64,000 nt of DNA from Psychrobacter sp. bablab_jr014 (GCF_016464015.1 NZ_JACDXT010000021.1:1-64000), one strand, 5' to 3'. Counted from the first letter of the stretch, positions 18,741-28,842 are shown. Notes: generated by a model from the letters alone, not told the origin. Numbers and translations are program-made.

Positions 18741-20084
18741 TCACGCGGCGCCAAAGTCTTGGAACACTTCTAGCGCGTCGGTGTCGTATTTATTGACGCC
18801 GAGCAGCTCATTAATAATATAGCCCGCACGGTACGCGCCCAACCCCAAATCAGGTGCGCCCACGCCGTGACTGTGTACTTCTTGGTTTTGTACAAAGATT
18901 TTGCCCGTATGTGTGCGCTTATCACAGTAGCGCAAAGTATAATCACGCCCAATCTCAGGCTGCTGATAGGCGTCATGTTGTACTTCACCAAGCACACCCG
19001 CCAAACAGTCGGGCAGCTGGTAGCGGTAGCCTGTGCCCGCAATGACGCAATCGTAATCCGCCATAAAGCGCTGCTGCTGCTCGCTGTGAGTAAACGCGAG
19101 CGTCACGGGCGCGTCTGCGTCCGCTTGCTCTGCCGATATCAGCGCGCAGTTGGTACGCAGGTTTGAATATAATGGCTGATTGCGGATGCTGCGCTCATAG
19201 AGGTGGTGGTAAATATCACGAATAGTACCAAAACCCATACCTTTATACAGCAGATCTTGCTTGGCGCTCACCGCTGCCTTGGTATCGCGGGGCAAGTGGT
19301 AAAAATAATCAGTATACGCAGGGCTAAAATGTTCCAGTCCTAGTGGCGAATATTCCATCGGGAAAAAGCCCGCCGAGCGCGTAAACCAATCAAGTATAAA
19401 CTTGGGCATGCCTGTGCTACTCATCTGCTGGTCAAATAAGGCGCGGTACACTTCAGCTGAGGACTGCCCCGAACCGAGCACCAATACCTTAACAGGCGTA
19501 TCTGTGTCGTCATGCGCGGCAGTTAAAGCGTCCAAATCGAAGCGCTCAGTAAACTGCGCGGTATGCATACAGCGGGCGGGCGCGTCTTTTGCCAAGGTTT
19601 GTAATGGCGCAGGCAAAGTCGGATGCGTACCTGTACCAATGACCAAATGGCGTGCATAATGGGTGTGCGTCTCACCGTGCTCACTGACCGTAACCGCAAA
19701 GCCCTCTTCGCCCGCCTCGGTATAAAATTGCACGTCCATAACGGTCGTCGCAAAGTATAGACTGTCCAACTGCCCTGCCACCCACTGACAATAGTGGTTG
19801 TATTCTTCGCGGTAGATTTTAAATTCTTCTAAAAAGTAAAATTTTAGCAGGCGCTTTTGGGTGTGTAAGTAGTTTAAGAACGAGTAACGGCTGGTGGGGT
19901 CAATCATGGTCACCAGGTCCGCCATAAACGGCACTTGTAAGGTAGTCGCAGGCAATATCATGCCTTTATGCCAGTTAAATTCTGGCTTTTGCTCAAAAAA
20001 TTTGGCGCGCACGTTAGTCTTGTCGAGTAGCGCGGCAAGGCTTAGATTAAAAGGTCCTAAGCCGATACCGATGACATCAAGCAT
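18741..20084 (-). CDS. Siderophore N-hydroxylating monooxygenase (RhbE/IucD-like)
   Basis: A 447-residue FAD- and NADPH-dependent N-hydroxylase of the lysine/ornithine monooxygenase family. GIGLGPFNLSLA (6-17) binds FAD, VLGSGQSSAEVY (202-213) binds NADPH, and HGVGAPDLGLGAYRA near residue 405 is the conserved C-terminal part of the family. Given the adjacent diaminobutyrate pathway genes the substrate is probably 1,3-diaminopropane, as for RhbE. This is inference; lysine, ornithine or cadaverine cannot be excluded. AAGGA stands 8 bases before the ATG. A 223-bp gap with a 66-bp hairpin repeat separates it from the preceding synthetase. Confidence 0.92.
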   Translation of the reverse strand: MLDVIGIGLGPFNLSLAALLDKTNVRAKFFEQKPEFNWHKGMILPATTLQVPFMADLVTMIDPTSRYSFLNYLHTQKRLLKFYFLEEFKIYREEYNHYCQWVAGQLDSLYFATTVMDVQFYTEAGEEGFAVTVSEHGETHTHYARHLVIGTGTHPTLPAPLQTLAKDAPARCMHTAQFTERFDLDALTAAHDDTDTPVKVLVLGSGQSSAEVYRALFDQQMSSTGMPKFILDWFTRSAGFFPMEYSPLGLEHFSPAYTDYFYHLPRDTKAAVSAKQDLLYKGMGFGTIRDIYHHLYERSIRNQPLYSNLRTNCALISAEQADADAPVTLAFTHSEQQQRFMADYDCVIAGTGYRYQLPDCLAGVLGEVQHDAYQQPEIGRDYTLRYCDKRTHTGKIFVQNQEVHSHGVGAPDLGLGAYRAGYIINELLGVNKYDTDALEVFQDFGAA

Positions 20085-20160
20085 GGGGGTGTCCTTTTTA
20101 TTGATAGTTCAAGTTTGGTGATAGCCAGTATTTGACAATGCCTTATAGTGACAACGCTCG

Positions 20161-20226
20161 CTTAAAGGATATTTTCCTTGCTTGCTGTGCCTACGGCTTT
20201 TGATGCTACGAAAAATACCCTTTAAG
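20161..20226. repeat. Family B 66-bp palindromic repeat, copy 1
   Basis: A 66-bp element with inverted ends: CTTAAAGGATATTTTC on the left and GAAAAATACCCTTTAAG on the right. The inside carries CTTGCTTGCTGTG, also present in copies at 45487-45552 and 55156-55221. The transcript would fold into a long hairpin. It lies within the siderophore operon, between the 593-residue synthetase and the N-hydroxylase, where it could affect mRNA processing or partial termination. Confidence 0.85.
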
Positions 20227-20307
20227 CACGTTCTCCTGTCTTATACCGCGTCTGCGCTTATAAACAATCACGTTACGCGGTATGAATTGCTTAGGCTATT
20301 TTTATTC

Positions 20308-22089
20308 TTACGCACATAACGGATTGGGAATATCCACGTATATAGACTGCGTCTCCACAGGCGCGACCAGCTCATCGAGCGCGTGTAAGCGCGTCAGCAA
20401 ATTGCCCTTAAACGGCAAGGTCGGACTACGCAGCAGCAAATCAAACAGCGGACGGTGCGGATAGCGGGTCTCAAGCGTCATCAAGCAGTCGCGGAACATA
20501 TCAATCAGCGCCGCTTCACTCACATATTGCGTGCGCGCAATCGCGGTAATCAGTCCAAAGATGCTGTTGCCGACCAAATAATACGCCACTCTTGAATCGG
20601 CAAAATCTTCAGGAATCACACATTCGCTCTCGCTGACCAGCTCAGGATAGGTGTCAATGAGGGGGGCGGCATACTCGGCGATGTAGCCAAAGCCTTGGTT
20701 GTCACGCGCCCAAAACTTGCTCGGATAGCCGTCCGTCAGCTCAATCAAGCTGTTCTGCTGATGCACTTCAAAGCCAATGCCATGCTGATAATACATGTGC
20801 ATCAAGGGGATAAAGCCGACCTGTAAATAAGTGGCAAACCAGTCTTTGGCAATCTCCTCGAGCGGCGCTTTGGTGCGCGCATGGATAGATTGGAATAAGG
20901 TGTTAAAGCGGTTGGTCACGCGGGTTGGGTGGTCTTGGCTCAAGCTCGCTAAATTAGTCACTTCGGTATCTTGGTCAAAAGGATTGTCGCGTAAAATACA
21001 GATGCTCTCATCAATGATGCTGCCATCTACTGTCAGTGCAATCCATGCAGGGTCGTTGAGCACCGCGATGGTGTCAAAGTCTTTGCCAAGCTGCTTGCCG
21101 TAGTCGCTGCGCCAAATGCGGCAAGCATGAATGCCGCGCTTGCATTCTTTGGGCAGGTTGATGCGCACTGAATTGGTAATGGCGACAGACAGCGACAGCT
21201 TAAACATCCACGGCGCATCAAATGCGGCCAACGTACGCACCGAAGTCGTCGGATGCAGCGCCCAGCCCAGCTCGCCCATGTCAAAGAGCTTACCCGCCGC
21301 TTGTAGACGCGCATACCAGTCTTGTTGCTGTAAGAATTTGGCTTGCCATGGGTGTAGCGGCAATAGCTTATAATCAGAGTTATTGTCCATTAATTGCTGC
21401 TGATAGGCATTCATCATGGGCGCAAGCTTGTCTTGCAACTCGGCGGTGATGCTCTCACCGTCAACAAACTCTTCGACAATATGCTTGGGATGCACGAGCC
21501 AATAGTGCAGCTTGGTTTTGCTGCTGGTCTCGGGCGCGTATTTTGCCCATTCTGCACCATAGAAGCCTTGGCGACCTTTTGGTGTCGGGTGCATGGCGTG
21601 GCCGTAGATAAGGCTTTGCTCGGTTTGGATAAAGTTTTGCGCCGCATCAACGATGTCATCCACCTCATCACTGCGGTGCTGCAAGATAATCTGTAGCCCC
21701 TCATAGCTCTCAATCCAGCGTTTCAGCACGCCATTGGCATCGAGGGTTTCGGTACCCTGATACTGATGTACGATGTCCTCAATCACGAGGCTGGCGATAC
21801 TGACCGCCGAGGGTTGCAACCATGTCGGCACGCCATCGACCTGCCCTAAGACCGCAGGGGTAGCGGCAAAGCGATGTTGCCCCAGCTGGCTGATACGCTC
21901 AAGCGGCACGGCAACTTGGGTGTTGTGCGGCGCAAGATGCAATACCAATAGCGGCTTGTTTTGCGCGAGGGATTTTTGTAGCGCGTCTTGTGCGTCTGCA
22001 GGCACGATACTGCCGCGGCGCGTCTCAAAACAGTACGCGTTAATCAGATTTTGCAAGGATAAGCGGTTGAGCGTGTTGTCTTGTATCAT
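20308..22089 (-). CDS. IucA/IucC-family NIS siderophore synthetase (593 aa)
   Basis: The first NIS synthetase of the operon. Motifs: GHAMHPTPKGRQGF (163-176), HPWQ (246-249), LHPTTSVRTL, KLSLSVAITNSVRIN and GIGFEVHQQNSL. By length and gene order (aminotransferase, decarboxylase, synthetase) it matches RhbC of the rhizobactin 1021 operon, which joins the first diaminopropane-derived arm to citrate. The substrate is inferred from that order. AAGGA stands 7 bases before the ATG; the gap from the decarboxylase is 73 bp. Confidence 0.9.
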   Translation of the reverse strand: MIQDNTLNRLSLQNLINAYCFETRRGSIVPADAQDALQKSLAQNKPLLVLHLAPHNTQVAVPLERISQLGQHRFAATPAVLGQVDGVPTWLQPSAVSIASLVIEDIVHQYQGTETLDANGVLKRWIESYEGLQIILQHRSDEVDDIVDAAQNFIQTEQSLIYGHAMHPTPKGRQGFYGAEWAKYAPETSSKTKLHYWLVHPKHIVEEFVDGESITAELQDKLAPMMNAYQQQLMDNNSDYKLLPLHPWQAKFLQQQDWYARLQAAGKLFDMGELGWALHPTTSVRTLAAFDAPWMFKLSLSVAITNSVRINLPKECKRGIHACRIWRSDYGKQLGKDFDTIAVLNDPAWIALTVDGSIIDESICILRDNPFDQDTEVTNLASLSQDHPTRVTNRFNTLFQSIHARTKAPLEEIAKDWFATYLQVGFIPLMHMYYQHGIGFEVHQQNSLIELTDGYPSKFWARDNQGFGYIAEYAAPLIDTYPELVSESECVIPEDFADSRVAYYLVGNSIFGLITAIARTQYVSEAALIDMFRDCLMTLETRYPHRPLFDLLLRSPTLPFKGNLLTRLHALDELVAPVETQSIYVDIPNPLCA

Positions 22090-22162
22090 TGCGATGTCCT
22101 TAAATGGGTATTCTTAAAATGGTTATCGGTAATTTTTAATAGATTGTTAATTTGCTAAGCGC

Positions 22163-23632
22163 TTATTTAAAATCCCTTACTAAATACGCATGCCCTAATG
22201 CTGCTATCTGCGCGATGACTGGGTTCATGGCAGCTAGCGTGCTGTCGGGATTTAACAAGGTAAACTTTAAGCACAGATGCCCGTCATACTGCGTGGTGGC
22301 AATATTCGCTTGATTGTTAATCAGTAAATTTTGAGCAATATGGCGGTTGATTTTTGCCAAGCTCTCGGCGCTGAACTCGCTATTCTGCGGAGCAAAATAA
22401 AATAGGACACTGCTCAGTATCGGCGGGCGCACCAAGACAAAATCAGGGTCGCTGTCCAGCCGCTGTGCAATGTCCTTAGCATTATCGAGACCCGCATCAA
22501 TCAACGCGCCGTAAGCGTCTGTGCCCAGTACATCAAGCGCCATTGCCAGTTTAAGCGCGTCAAAGCGGCGCGTGGTCTGTAGCGAGTAGGTTACAAGATT
22601 GGGAATGTCGTCCGTCTCATCATCTGAGGGGTTCAGATAGTCGCTGTGCAGACGGATGCTGGCAAAATTTTCGGCGTCTTTGACCAAAAACGCGCCACAG
22701 CTGATGGGTAAGAAAAAATGCTTGTGAAAATCAAGGGTGATAGAATCGGCACGCGCAATGCCTGCTAGCATATCGCGGTAGCGCTCGGAGAGCAGCAGCG
22801 CCCCGCCCCATGCGGCATCGACGTGTAGCCAAATGCCCGCTGCTTGGCACACCTCGGCAATCGATTCCAGTGGGTCGATCGCGCCCAAATCGGTTGTGCC
22901 CGCCGTCGCCACCACCGCCATGATATTTTGCGCCCCAAAGCGGTCAATGGTGTCCTCTAAGTGCGCCATGTCCATTGCGCCCGTGCGGTCGGTCGCGATT
23001 TTAACCACCGAGCGCTGTCCCAAGCCCAAGAGCGCGGCGTTTTTTTCTACGGAAAAATGCGCTTGCTCAGAGCATAAAATCCTGCCTAAGGGCTGCCCTG
23101 CCAAGCCGTCTTTTTGCACATCAACACCCAAAGCACCATAAAAGCGATTGCGCGCCAGCAGCAGCCCCATTAGATTGCTTTGCGTGCCGCCACTGGTAAA
23201 CACGCCGCCAGCTTTTGGCTCGGTTTTAGTGCTTGAGTTAAAGCCACACTGCGCGCCCAACCATTGAATCAGCTCTTTTTCAATATAGGTAGCAGCGGGG
23301 CTTTGATTCCACGAGTCCATGCTTTGATTAGTCGCGGCGATAATCATCTCCGCTACTTGTCCGACCCACAATGTCGGCGGATGCAAATGCGCGGCGCAGT
23401 GCGGGTGCGCGGTCGAGACACAGTTGGGCAAAAACTGCTGAGCGATATCGCCGAGTACCATGTCAATATCGCGCCCTGTTTTACTGATATTTAGCGTTAG
23501 CTTGTCTTGTAATGCTGCAGGAGCACCGCCTTGATACAGCGATTCGGCGTCCAGCCACTGCTGAATCATGGCGCTGGTCTGCGCACTGGCAGCCACATAG
23601 TCATGGCTGGTCTGTTGATTAAGAATGTACAA
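22163..23632 (-). CDS. ddc: L-2,4-diaminobutyrate decarboxylase
   Basis: A 489-residue group II PLP-dependent decarboxylase that forms 1,3-diaminopropane from 2,4-diaminobutyrate. The PLP lysine is K304 in LDFHKHFF. GVFTSGGTQSNLMGLLLARN and HVDAAWGGALLLS are the typical cofactor-binding blocks. It is the RhbB homologue and follows the matching aminotransferase gene by 107 bp. Only a TTG is available at the N-terminus and no strong ribosome site is seen, so the start is uncertain; translation could be limiting for the pathway. Confidence 0.9.
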   Translation of the reverse strand: MYILNQQTSHDYVAASAQTSAMIQQWLDAESLYQGGAPAALQDKLTLNISKTGRDIDMVLGDIAQQFLPNCVSTAHPHCAAHLHPPTLWVGQVAEMIIAATNQSMDSWNQSPAATYIEKELIQWLGAQCGFNSSTKTEPKAGGVFTSGGTQSNLMGLLLARNRFYGALGVDVQKDGLAGQPLGRILCSEQAHFSVEKNAALLGLGQRSVVKIATDRTGAMDMAHLEDTIDRFGAQNIMAVVATAGTTDLGAIDPLESIAEVCQAAGIWLHVDAAWGGALLLSERYRDMLAGIARADSITLDFHKHFFLPISCGAFLVKDAENFASIRLHSDYLNPSDDETDDIPNLVTYSLQTTRRFDALKLAMALDVLGTDAYGALIDAGLDNAKDIAQRLDSDPDFVLVRPPILSSVLFYFAPQNSEFSAESLAKINRHIAQNLLINNQANIATTQYDGHLCLKFTLLNPDSTLAAMNPVIAQIAALGHAYLVRDFK

Positions 23633-23739
23633 AATATACGACCCTACTGAATAAGTCTAAATGGGTAAGGTGCTGGCGTTTTGAGACTCACGCCAGCACA
23701 CTGCCTTTGATGAATACAACGAAAAGTTAGGTTAAAAGG

Positions 23740-25092
23740 TTAAGCCGCAAGTGCGTTATCTAGTGCCAATGTCAGTCGCGTTAATACCTCGTCTAGCTCC
23801 TTGCGAGTGATGTTGAGCGGTGGTAATAGGCGCAAGACCGTGCCAGCGCGCCCACCCTTTTCAATCACCAAGCCTGCTTTAAAACAAGCCTGCTGAATAC
23901 GCGCTGCCAAGTCGCTGTCGGCAGGATAACTGCCATCAACATCAGCGCTCGTATTTGGATTAATAATCTCTAGCCCCAGCATCAGCCCGCGTCCGCGCAC
24001 ATCGCCAATTTGCGGATAGCGCGTTTGCAAGGCTTGCAGTTGTCCTTTAAACCACGCGCCGACTTCATCGACATACTGCGCTATGTCATTGGCGTCGAGA
24101 TAATCAATGGTCGCAAGCCCTGTCGCCATCGCCAGCTGATTGCCACGGAATGTACCTGAGTGGTTGCCCGCCTGCCAAACATCATGCTGCTTTTTGATGC
24201 CCAGCACCGCCATCGGTAGCCCGCCACCAATGGCTTTGGACATCACCACCATGTCAGGATCAATACCCGCATGCTGATAAGCAAACCAGCGCCCCGTACG
24301 GCAAAATCCTGTCTGCACCTCATCAACAATCATCAAGATGCCCAGCGCCTTGGTCACGCGGCGCACCTGCTGTAACCATTCGATGGGCGCAGCATTGACC
24401 CCGCCTTCACCTTGCACCATCTCCAAAATCACTGCCGCAGGTTTGGTGACGCCGCTTTCAATATCGGTTAAAAAACGCTCAAAATACGTGCTGTGCGCTT
24501 GAATACTTTGGGTTTTTGGCAGACCAAAGGCGCAGCGGTAGCCATTGGGATACGGTAAAAACTGCACCGACCCCATCAGCCCCTCAATACCTTGCTTGGG
24601 CGACAGATTGCCCGTGACCGCAAGCGCCCCATGCGTCATGCCATGATAGCCACCGCTGAAGCTGATGATGCCCGTACGCCCTGTAACCTGTTTGGCCAGT
24701 TTTAGTGCCGCTTCGACTGCATCTGCGCCTGTCGGCCCACAAAACTGTAAGCAGTATTCATCATCTTTTGTTGATAACAGGTTATAGATACGCTCACTAA
24801 AGGCATCTTTGAGTGGTGTAGTGATATCCAACGTATGCATAGGCAGATGACTGTCTAAAGCGCGCTGAATGCTGTCTTTGACCACTGCATGATTGTGCCC
24901 CAGCGCCAGTGTGCCTGCCCCTGACAAGCAGTCGATATATTCATTACCCTCAACATCGGTAATCCAAGCGCCTTTCGCCGAAGCGATGGCAAATGGCAGC
25001 TTACGTGGGTAGCTGCGCACTTTAGATTCAAACTGGTCTTGGCGGTCGAGATAGCGTGTATTGGTAGCACGCTCAGCAGTTGGTGTGTACAT
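23740..25092 (-). CDS. dat: Diaminobutyrate--2-oxoglutarate aminotransferase
   Basis: A 450-residue class III aminotransferase making L-2,4-diaminobutyrate from aspartate semialdehyde with glutamate as amino donor. Signatures: [47 protein letters not shown] and the PLP lysine K286 in [10 protein letters not shown]. It is the RhbA homologue and the first gene of the biosynthetic operon. The start at 25092 has AAGGAAG about 6 bases upstream. An earlier in-frame ATG at 25152 lies inside an inserted repeat and has no ribosome site. A Fur-like box is 270-290 bp upstream, so the leader is unusually long. Confidence 0.93.
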   Translation of the reverse strand: MYTPTAERATNTRYLDRQDQFESKVRSYPRKLPFAIASAKGAWITDVEGNEYIDCLSGAGTLALGHNHAVVKDSIQRALDSHLPMHTLDITTPLKDAFSERIYNLLSTKDDEYCLQFCGPTGADAVEAALKLAKQVTGRTGIISFSGGYHGMTHGALAVTGNLSPKQGIEGLMGSVQFLPYPNGYRCAFGLPKTQSIQAHSTYFERFLTDIESGVTKPAAVILEMVQGEGGVNAAPIEWLQQVRRVTKALGILMIVDEVQTGFCRTGRWFAYQHAGIDPDMVVMSKAIGGGLPMAVLGIKKQHDVWQAGNHSGTFRGNQLAMATGLATIDYLDANDIAQYVDEVGAWFKGQLQALQTRYPQIGDVRGRGLMLGLEIINPNTSADVDGSYPADSDLAARIQQACFKAGLVIEKGGRAGTVLRLLPPLNITRKELDEVLTRLTLALDNALAA

Positions 25093-25137
25093 AAGACTTC
25101 CTTTATTGCTTATAGCTCGTGTATTTTTAGAGCAGTC

Positions 25138-25310
25138 AGGACGCATCTTCAATTCAAACGTCTACGATTAAATGATTTAAAAATGACTAAATCTTTGGCA
25201 AACCGTGTCAAATAGCTCGTTAATATTTCAATATTATTTGCGCTACTTCCATTGTGTACCTGCAATTTATCTCATTGTTATCACCATCTTTAATATGAAG
25301 ACACGTCCTA
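25138..25310. repeat. Family A dispersed repeat, copy 2 (inverted, diverged)
   Basis: Read on the minus strand this matches the other family A copies over its full length. Plus-strand blocks such as AAATCTTTGGCAAACCGTGT and CAATTTATCTCATTGTTATC are the complements of blocks in copies 1, 3 and 4. It ends at ACACGTCCTA (25301-25310). It is the most diverged copy. It occupies the leader of the dat operon, between the Fur-like box and the dat ribosome site. The rest of the 568-bp gap to the permease gene (25380-25660) is AT-rich with homopolymer runs; only a weak 5-bp hairpin was seen near 25629-25641. Confidence 0.8.
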
Positions 25311-25360
25311 GACATAAAAAATAGTAATGAATAATATCGATAGTTTTAGTAAATAATAAT

Positions 25361-25379
25361 AAAAATAATAATCATTATC
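25361..25379 (-). promoter_or_regulatory. Fur box of the siderophore biosynthesis operon
   Basis: AAAAATAATAATCATTATC matches 16 of 19 positions of the Fur consensus, including the core AATAATCATTATC. It is the strongest Fur-like site in the window and lies upstream of dat, beyond the family A insertion. Confidence 0.75.
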
Positions 25380-25660
25380 ATTTGAGAGGCGTATTATTGA
25401 CCAGTAATTGATTCCTGTCAACCAAGTGCAAATTTTTTCTTAAAAAACTGGTTCATGCGGCAGCAAGGTTTTTTTTAATAAAAAACAGATGTCAAAAAAA
25501 ATAATACCTTGCACGCACAGCCAGCCAAGGCCAAATAATGACCAAAATTAAAAAACAAAAGTTCTCTTATTTTTATTAAAAAATTACATAATACTTACAA
25601 TATATCTAAATAATGCCATGCCCTAAAAGCTTATTAAGCTGCTCTTTATATATATTTGCT

Positions 25661-27745
25661 TTAACGCGCCGCCATCGGCACTTTACGAATCAGCCACAGG
25701 AAGTACGCGCCACCAATCAAGGCGGCAATCGTGCCCGCTGGTAGCTCATAAGGAAACATTACATAGCGCCCAAGCCAATCAGCAATGACCATCACGCCTG
25801 CCCCTAAGAGCGCCGCAAGTGGCAACTGACGTTTTAGCTTGACCGCGCCCATTGATGTCGCCAAATGCGGCACCATTAACCCCACAAAGCTGAGCGGTCC
25901 GACCGCGAGCGTGCTTGCGGTGCTGAGCAATGCCACCAATATCAGTAGCGCAACAGTCACAGGGCTCACCGCCACGCCCAGATTGCGTGCCACGCCAGCA
26001 CCTAGCCCCAAGATACGCAGCGGTTTTATAATCAGTAGGCTCATCATAAAAAGCAGCAGCGCAATGCCCATCAGATACCAGACGGTGCTGGGCATGGCGC
26101 TATAGGTTGTGCCCGACAGCCAACTGAGCATCGCCTCCAAGCGCGGGTCGCCTGAGAGCTTAACCATGTGCATCACGCCATCCATCATCGCCGCGATACC
26201 CACGCCAACGAGCAGTAAATAGCCTGAGCTGACCTTACGCGCCAGCCAAATGACCAGTAGCAGCACCGCAAATGCACCTGTCAAACCCGACCCAAGCAAT
26301 GTGCCTGCACCAGCGGACAGACCAAGCATCGGCAAGAATAAAAAACCACCAATCACGCCAAGCGCTGCGCCTGAGCTGACCCCGAGTACTTCAGGGCTTG
26401 CCATCGGGTTACGCGTCAAGGTCTGTATTAGCACGCCCGCTACTGCCAGCATCAGCCCCGTTGCTGCTGCACTTAAACTACGCGGCAAGCGGTACTGCTC
26501 AGTGAGTGCCCACTCAGTGCTCAATGTCCAACCCTGAACATCTTGGACAACTAAAGATGCGGCGAACAGCAAGCCCATAACTGCAAACCCCCAGCGCCAC
26601 AGACGTACAGATGTTTGTGTGCCATTGATGGTCGGCGTCACCACCGTCTCGATACGGTCATGACGCTGACGCAAAATGAGCCAAATAATCAGCGGCGCAC
26701 CCAGTACGCCCGTCATCGCCCCCGCAGGAATTGGCATACCCGCTATAGGTTCAAGCAGCAGCGCGGCATTGCTGGTTAATAACAATAAAAGCGCCCCAAA
26801 GCTAAAGGCGGCAACAAGGCGCTTGCCAATCGCTGAAATTCCCAGCGCATTGACCATACTTGCCGCACCCAAGCCCACAAAACCAATCAGACCAACTTCA
26901 CTGACCACCAGCGCGGTGACTACTGCCACCAACAACACGACGATAGCGCGGATGCCTTGGACAGGCACACCTAAGCGCTTGGCTTGAAAGTCATCCAAGC
27001 TCATCATACCAAGCGGCTTTAATAACGGCAGACAAGCGACCACCAATACGACTGTGGCCAATGCCAGTAGCATACTGGTGTGCCAGCTGTTTTGGGTCAA
27101 AAATCCTGCCGCCCATGACATCATGCCGTTGCTTTGCTGTGCAAAAAACAGCACCAGCACGTTAGCCAGTGCCGCAAGTAAAATATTGACCACCAAACCT
27201 GCCAGCACCAAAATCAGCGCATTAAAGCGACTGGCCGCCGCTAAAGCAAACACCAGTCCCATACTGGCAAGCGCACCGATAAAGGCAACCACCATACCGC
27301 CATGAATCGCAAGACTGGGCAAAAACAAGCTGACAACCAATATCGCCAGCTGCGCGCCTACGCCTACGCCCAGCGTGGTGTCTGAAGCCAGCGGATTTTT
27401 AACGAGCTGTTGTAATAAAATACTGACCGCGCCCAGCAGTCCGCCTGCGAGCAGCGCCACAACACTGGTGGCGACCAACGTCAGCTGCGTGACCATGCTG
27501 TCCATATTGAGCTGCATACTGGGCAATAATAGATCGGTGAGCGGCCTGTGCCAGTCACGTGCAAGGAGCGCCCAACTACTAGCAACGACCAACAGCAAAA
27601 GTCCGCCGAACATTACCCATAATTGCCAATGTATAGCGGCAGTATCGGCTGCTTTCGGTTTAGGGGGCTGCGGCGGTTTTTGGGACTGCATGGATGTGGG
27701 CGCGTGCTTGTGGTGGTTGTCTGTCGATGTGCTGCTGGTACTCAT
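25661..27745 (-). CDS. fhuB: Fused FecCD-type siderophore ABC permease (FhuB-like)
   Basis: A 694-residue inner-membrane permease made of two FecCD-type halves in one chain, as in FhuB; most other iron-siderophore permeases are heterodimers of about 330-residue subunits. Each half has the LLGAVSILLQQLVKNPLA / LAVAGVLIQTLTRNPMASPE motif and the cytoplasmic loop that contacts the ATPase. A hydrophilic Ser/Thr/His/Pro-rich stretch of about 35 residues precedes the first helix. The ATG at 27745 overlaps the stop of the binding-protein gene as ATGA, so translation is coupled; an upstream start at 27826 is unlikely. It carries the ferric siderophore into the cytoplasm. Confidence 0.92.
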   Translation of the reverse strand: MSTSSTSTDNHHKHAPTSMQSQKPPQPPKPKAADTAAIHWQLWVMFGGLLLLVVASSWALLARDWHRPLTDLLLPSMQLNMDSMVTQLTLVATSVVALLAGGLLGAVSILLQQLVKNPLASDTTLGVGVGAQLAILVVSLFLPSLAIHGGMVVAFIGALASMGLVFALAAASRFNALILVLAGLVVNILLAALANVLVLFFAQQSNGMMSWAAGFLTQNSWHTSMLLALATVVLVVACLPLLKPLGMMSLDDFQAKRLGVPVQGIRAIVVLLVAVVTALVVSEVGLIGFVGLGAASMVNALGISAIGKRLVAAFSFGALLLLLTSNAALLLEPIAGMPIPAGAMTGVLGAPLIIWLILRQRHDRIETVVTPTINGTQTSVRLWRWGFAVMGLLFAASLVVQDVQGWTLSTEWALTEQYRLPRSLSAAATGLMLAVAGVLIQTLTRNPMASPEVLGVSSGAALGVIGGFLFLPMLGLSAGAGTLLGSGLTGAFAVLLLVIWLARKVSSGYLLLVGVGIAAMMDGVMHMVKLSGDPRLEAMLSWLSGTTYSAMPSTVWYLMGIALLLFMMSLLIIKPLRILGLGAGVARNLGVAVSPVTVALLILVALLSTASTLAVGPLSFVGLMVPHLATSMGAVKLKRQLPLAALLGAGVMVIADWLGRYVMFPYELPAGTIAALIGGAYFLWLIRKVPMAAR

Positions 27746-28794
27746 GATGCTGCCCCGCCTTGTAATTCTGCTGCTGATACGTTGTTGGCCAAGCTGACCA
27801 GCGATGACATGCCGCCATAAATCCATACAGGCGTCAGCTCACCCATACAGCGAGATTGCCCATAACCCAAGCGCTGCCAAATCAGACTGTCTTTAATCTC
27901 AGCACGCGTAATGGGACTTAACGGCTCGATAATCAGTAAGCACACATCGTCATCTAACTTTGCCAAATCACCGACACGTTTGGGCACAAAGCCATACGCA
28001 TTGCCTTCGCCCAAGACAGCGAGTTCTTTATCCATCGCATCAAAGGCGGGTTTAAATAAGCTGTTATTCACATACATTCGCACGTTATTGGCATCAGAAA
28101 ATTGCACCACAGCGAATTTTTTGACCTTAGGATAGCGTGCTTGTAACTGCGCGCCTGCTTGTGTAATGGCGTGTTTACTTTTTTTGATATAGTCTTCTGC
28201 AGATTTTGGCTCACCAATCAGCGCACCCAATGTACGAGTCGGCTCGGTATAGTCTGCCCATGTCGCGACCTCCCCCTTTGCTGCAAACATCACCGATTCA
28301 GCAGGGACATCGCCATACAGGTTACGTGCATGTTGATAAAAGGGGTTGTCAATCACCATATCTATTGGTAGCTGGGCAATCAGCTCGGCATTGGGCTGAT
28401 AACGTATACCCAAATCAGTGATATCGTCAGGCAAGCTTGGCGTTTCGACCCATCTGTCCCACATCCGCACATCGCCCGTCGCTATAGGCGCATGACCCAT
28501 TGCTGTCAAGGTCGCGGCATTACCCCAGTCGGGAGTGACCACTTGTCTCGGCGTCGCACTTGTTTTCTGAGGCTCTTCCGCCATATGCTGAACGAGAGGA
28601 TCATGGCCACTCTGCGCTTGCCCACAACCGCTAAGGATACCACTGGTTATGAGGGTCAAAATAAGTGCCAGCGATGTAATGTTACCTTGTGACTGCGGCG
28701 CAGGATTTTGAGGTTTTCGGGCATGCAAAAGTGCGTGCGCGGTATCGATGGATAAGCGGGCACGTAAACAAGTAAATAGAGCATCAGCAAACAT
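27742..28794 (-). CDS. fhuD: Siderophore-binding lipoprotein (FhuD-like)
   Basis: A periplasmic binding protein for ferric siderophore, probably membrane-anchored. A hydrophobic run ends in the lipobox ILSGC; the lipidated Cys is residue 57 from the ATG at 28794. VTPDWGNAATLTAMGHAPIA and the following YQPNAELIAQLPIDMVI are typical of FhuD/FecB-type proteins. The 40-odd residues before the hydrophobic core make an unusually long signal region. A TTG at 28728 would give a normal 34-residue signal, and a TTG at 28902 a still longer one, so the start is open. It lies between the ATPase and permease genes, overlapping the latter by 4 bp. Confidence 0.88.
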   Translation of the reverse strand: MFADALFTCLRARLSIDTAHALLHARKPQNPAPQSQGNITSLALILTLITSGILSGCGQAQSGHDPLVQHMAEEPQKTSATPRQVVTPDWGNAATLTAMGHAPIATGDVRMWDRWVETPSLPDDITDLGIRYQPNAELIAQLPIDMVIDNPFYQHARNLYGDVPAESVMFAAKGEVATWADYTEPTRTLGALIGEPKSAEDYIKKSKHAITQAGAQLQARYPKVKKFAVVQFSDANNVRMYVNNSLFKPAFDAMDKELAVLGEGNAYGFVPKRVGDLAKLDDDVCLLIIEPLSPITRAEIKDSLIWQRLGYGQSRCMGELTPVWIYGGMSSLVSLANNVSAAELQGGAAS

Positions 28795-28842
28795 AGCGGA
28801 TTGTCTTTTTAATAGAGAAGAGAAAATAAGAAATAGCAGCAG

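Noticed and set aside
25093-25152. Upstream ATG of the diaminobutyrate aminotransferase
   Set aside because: It lies inside the inserted repeat; the downstream ATG at 25092 has a good ribosome site and fits the family.
25430-25480. A- and T-rich run pair resembling a terminator
   Set aside because: The arms between the homopolymer runs do not pair convincingly.
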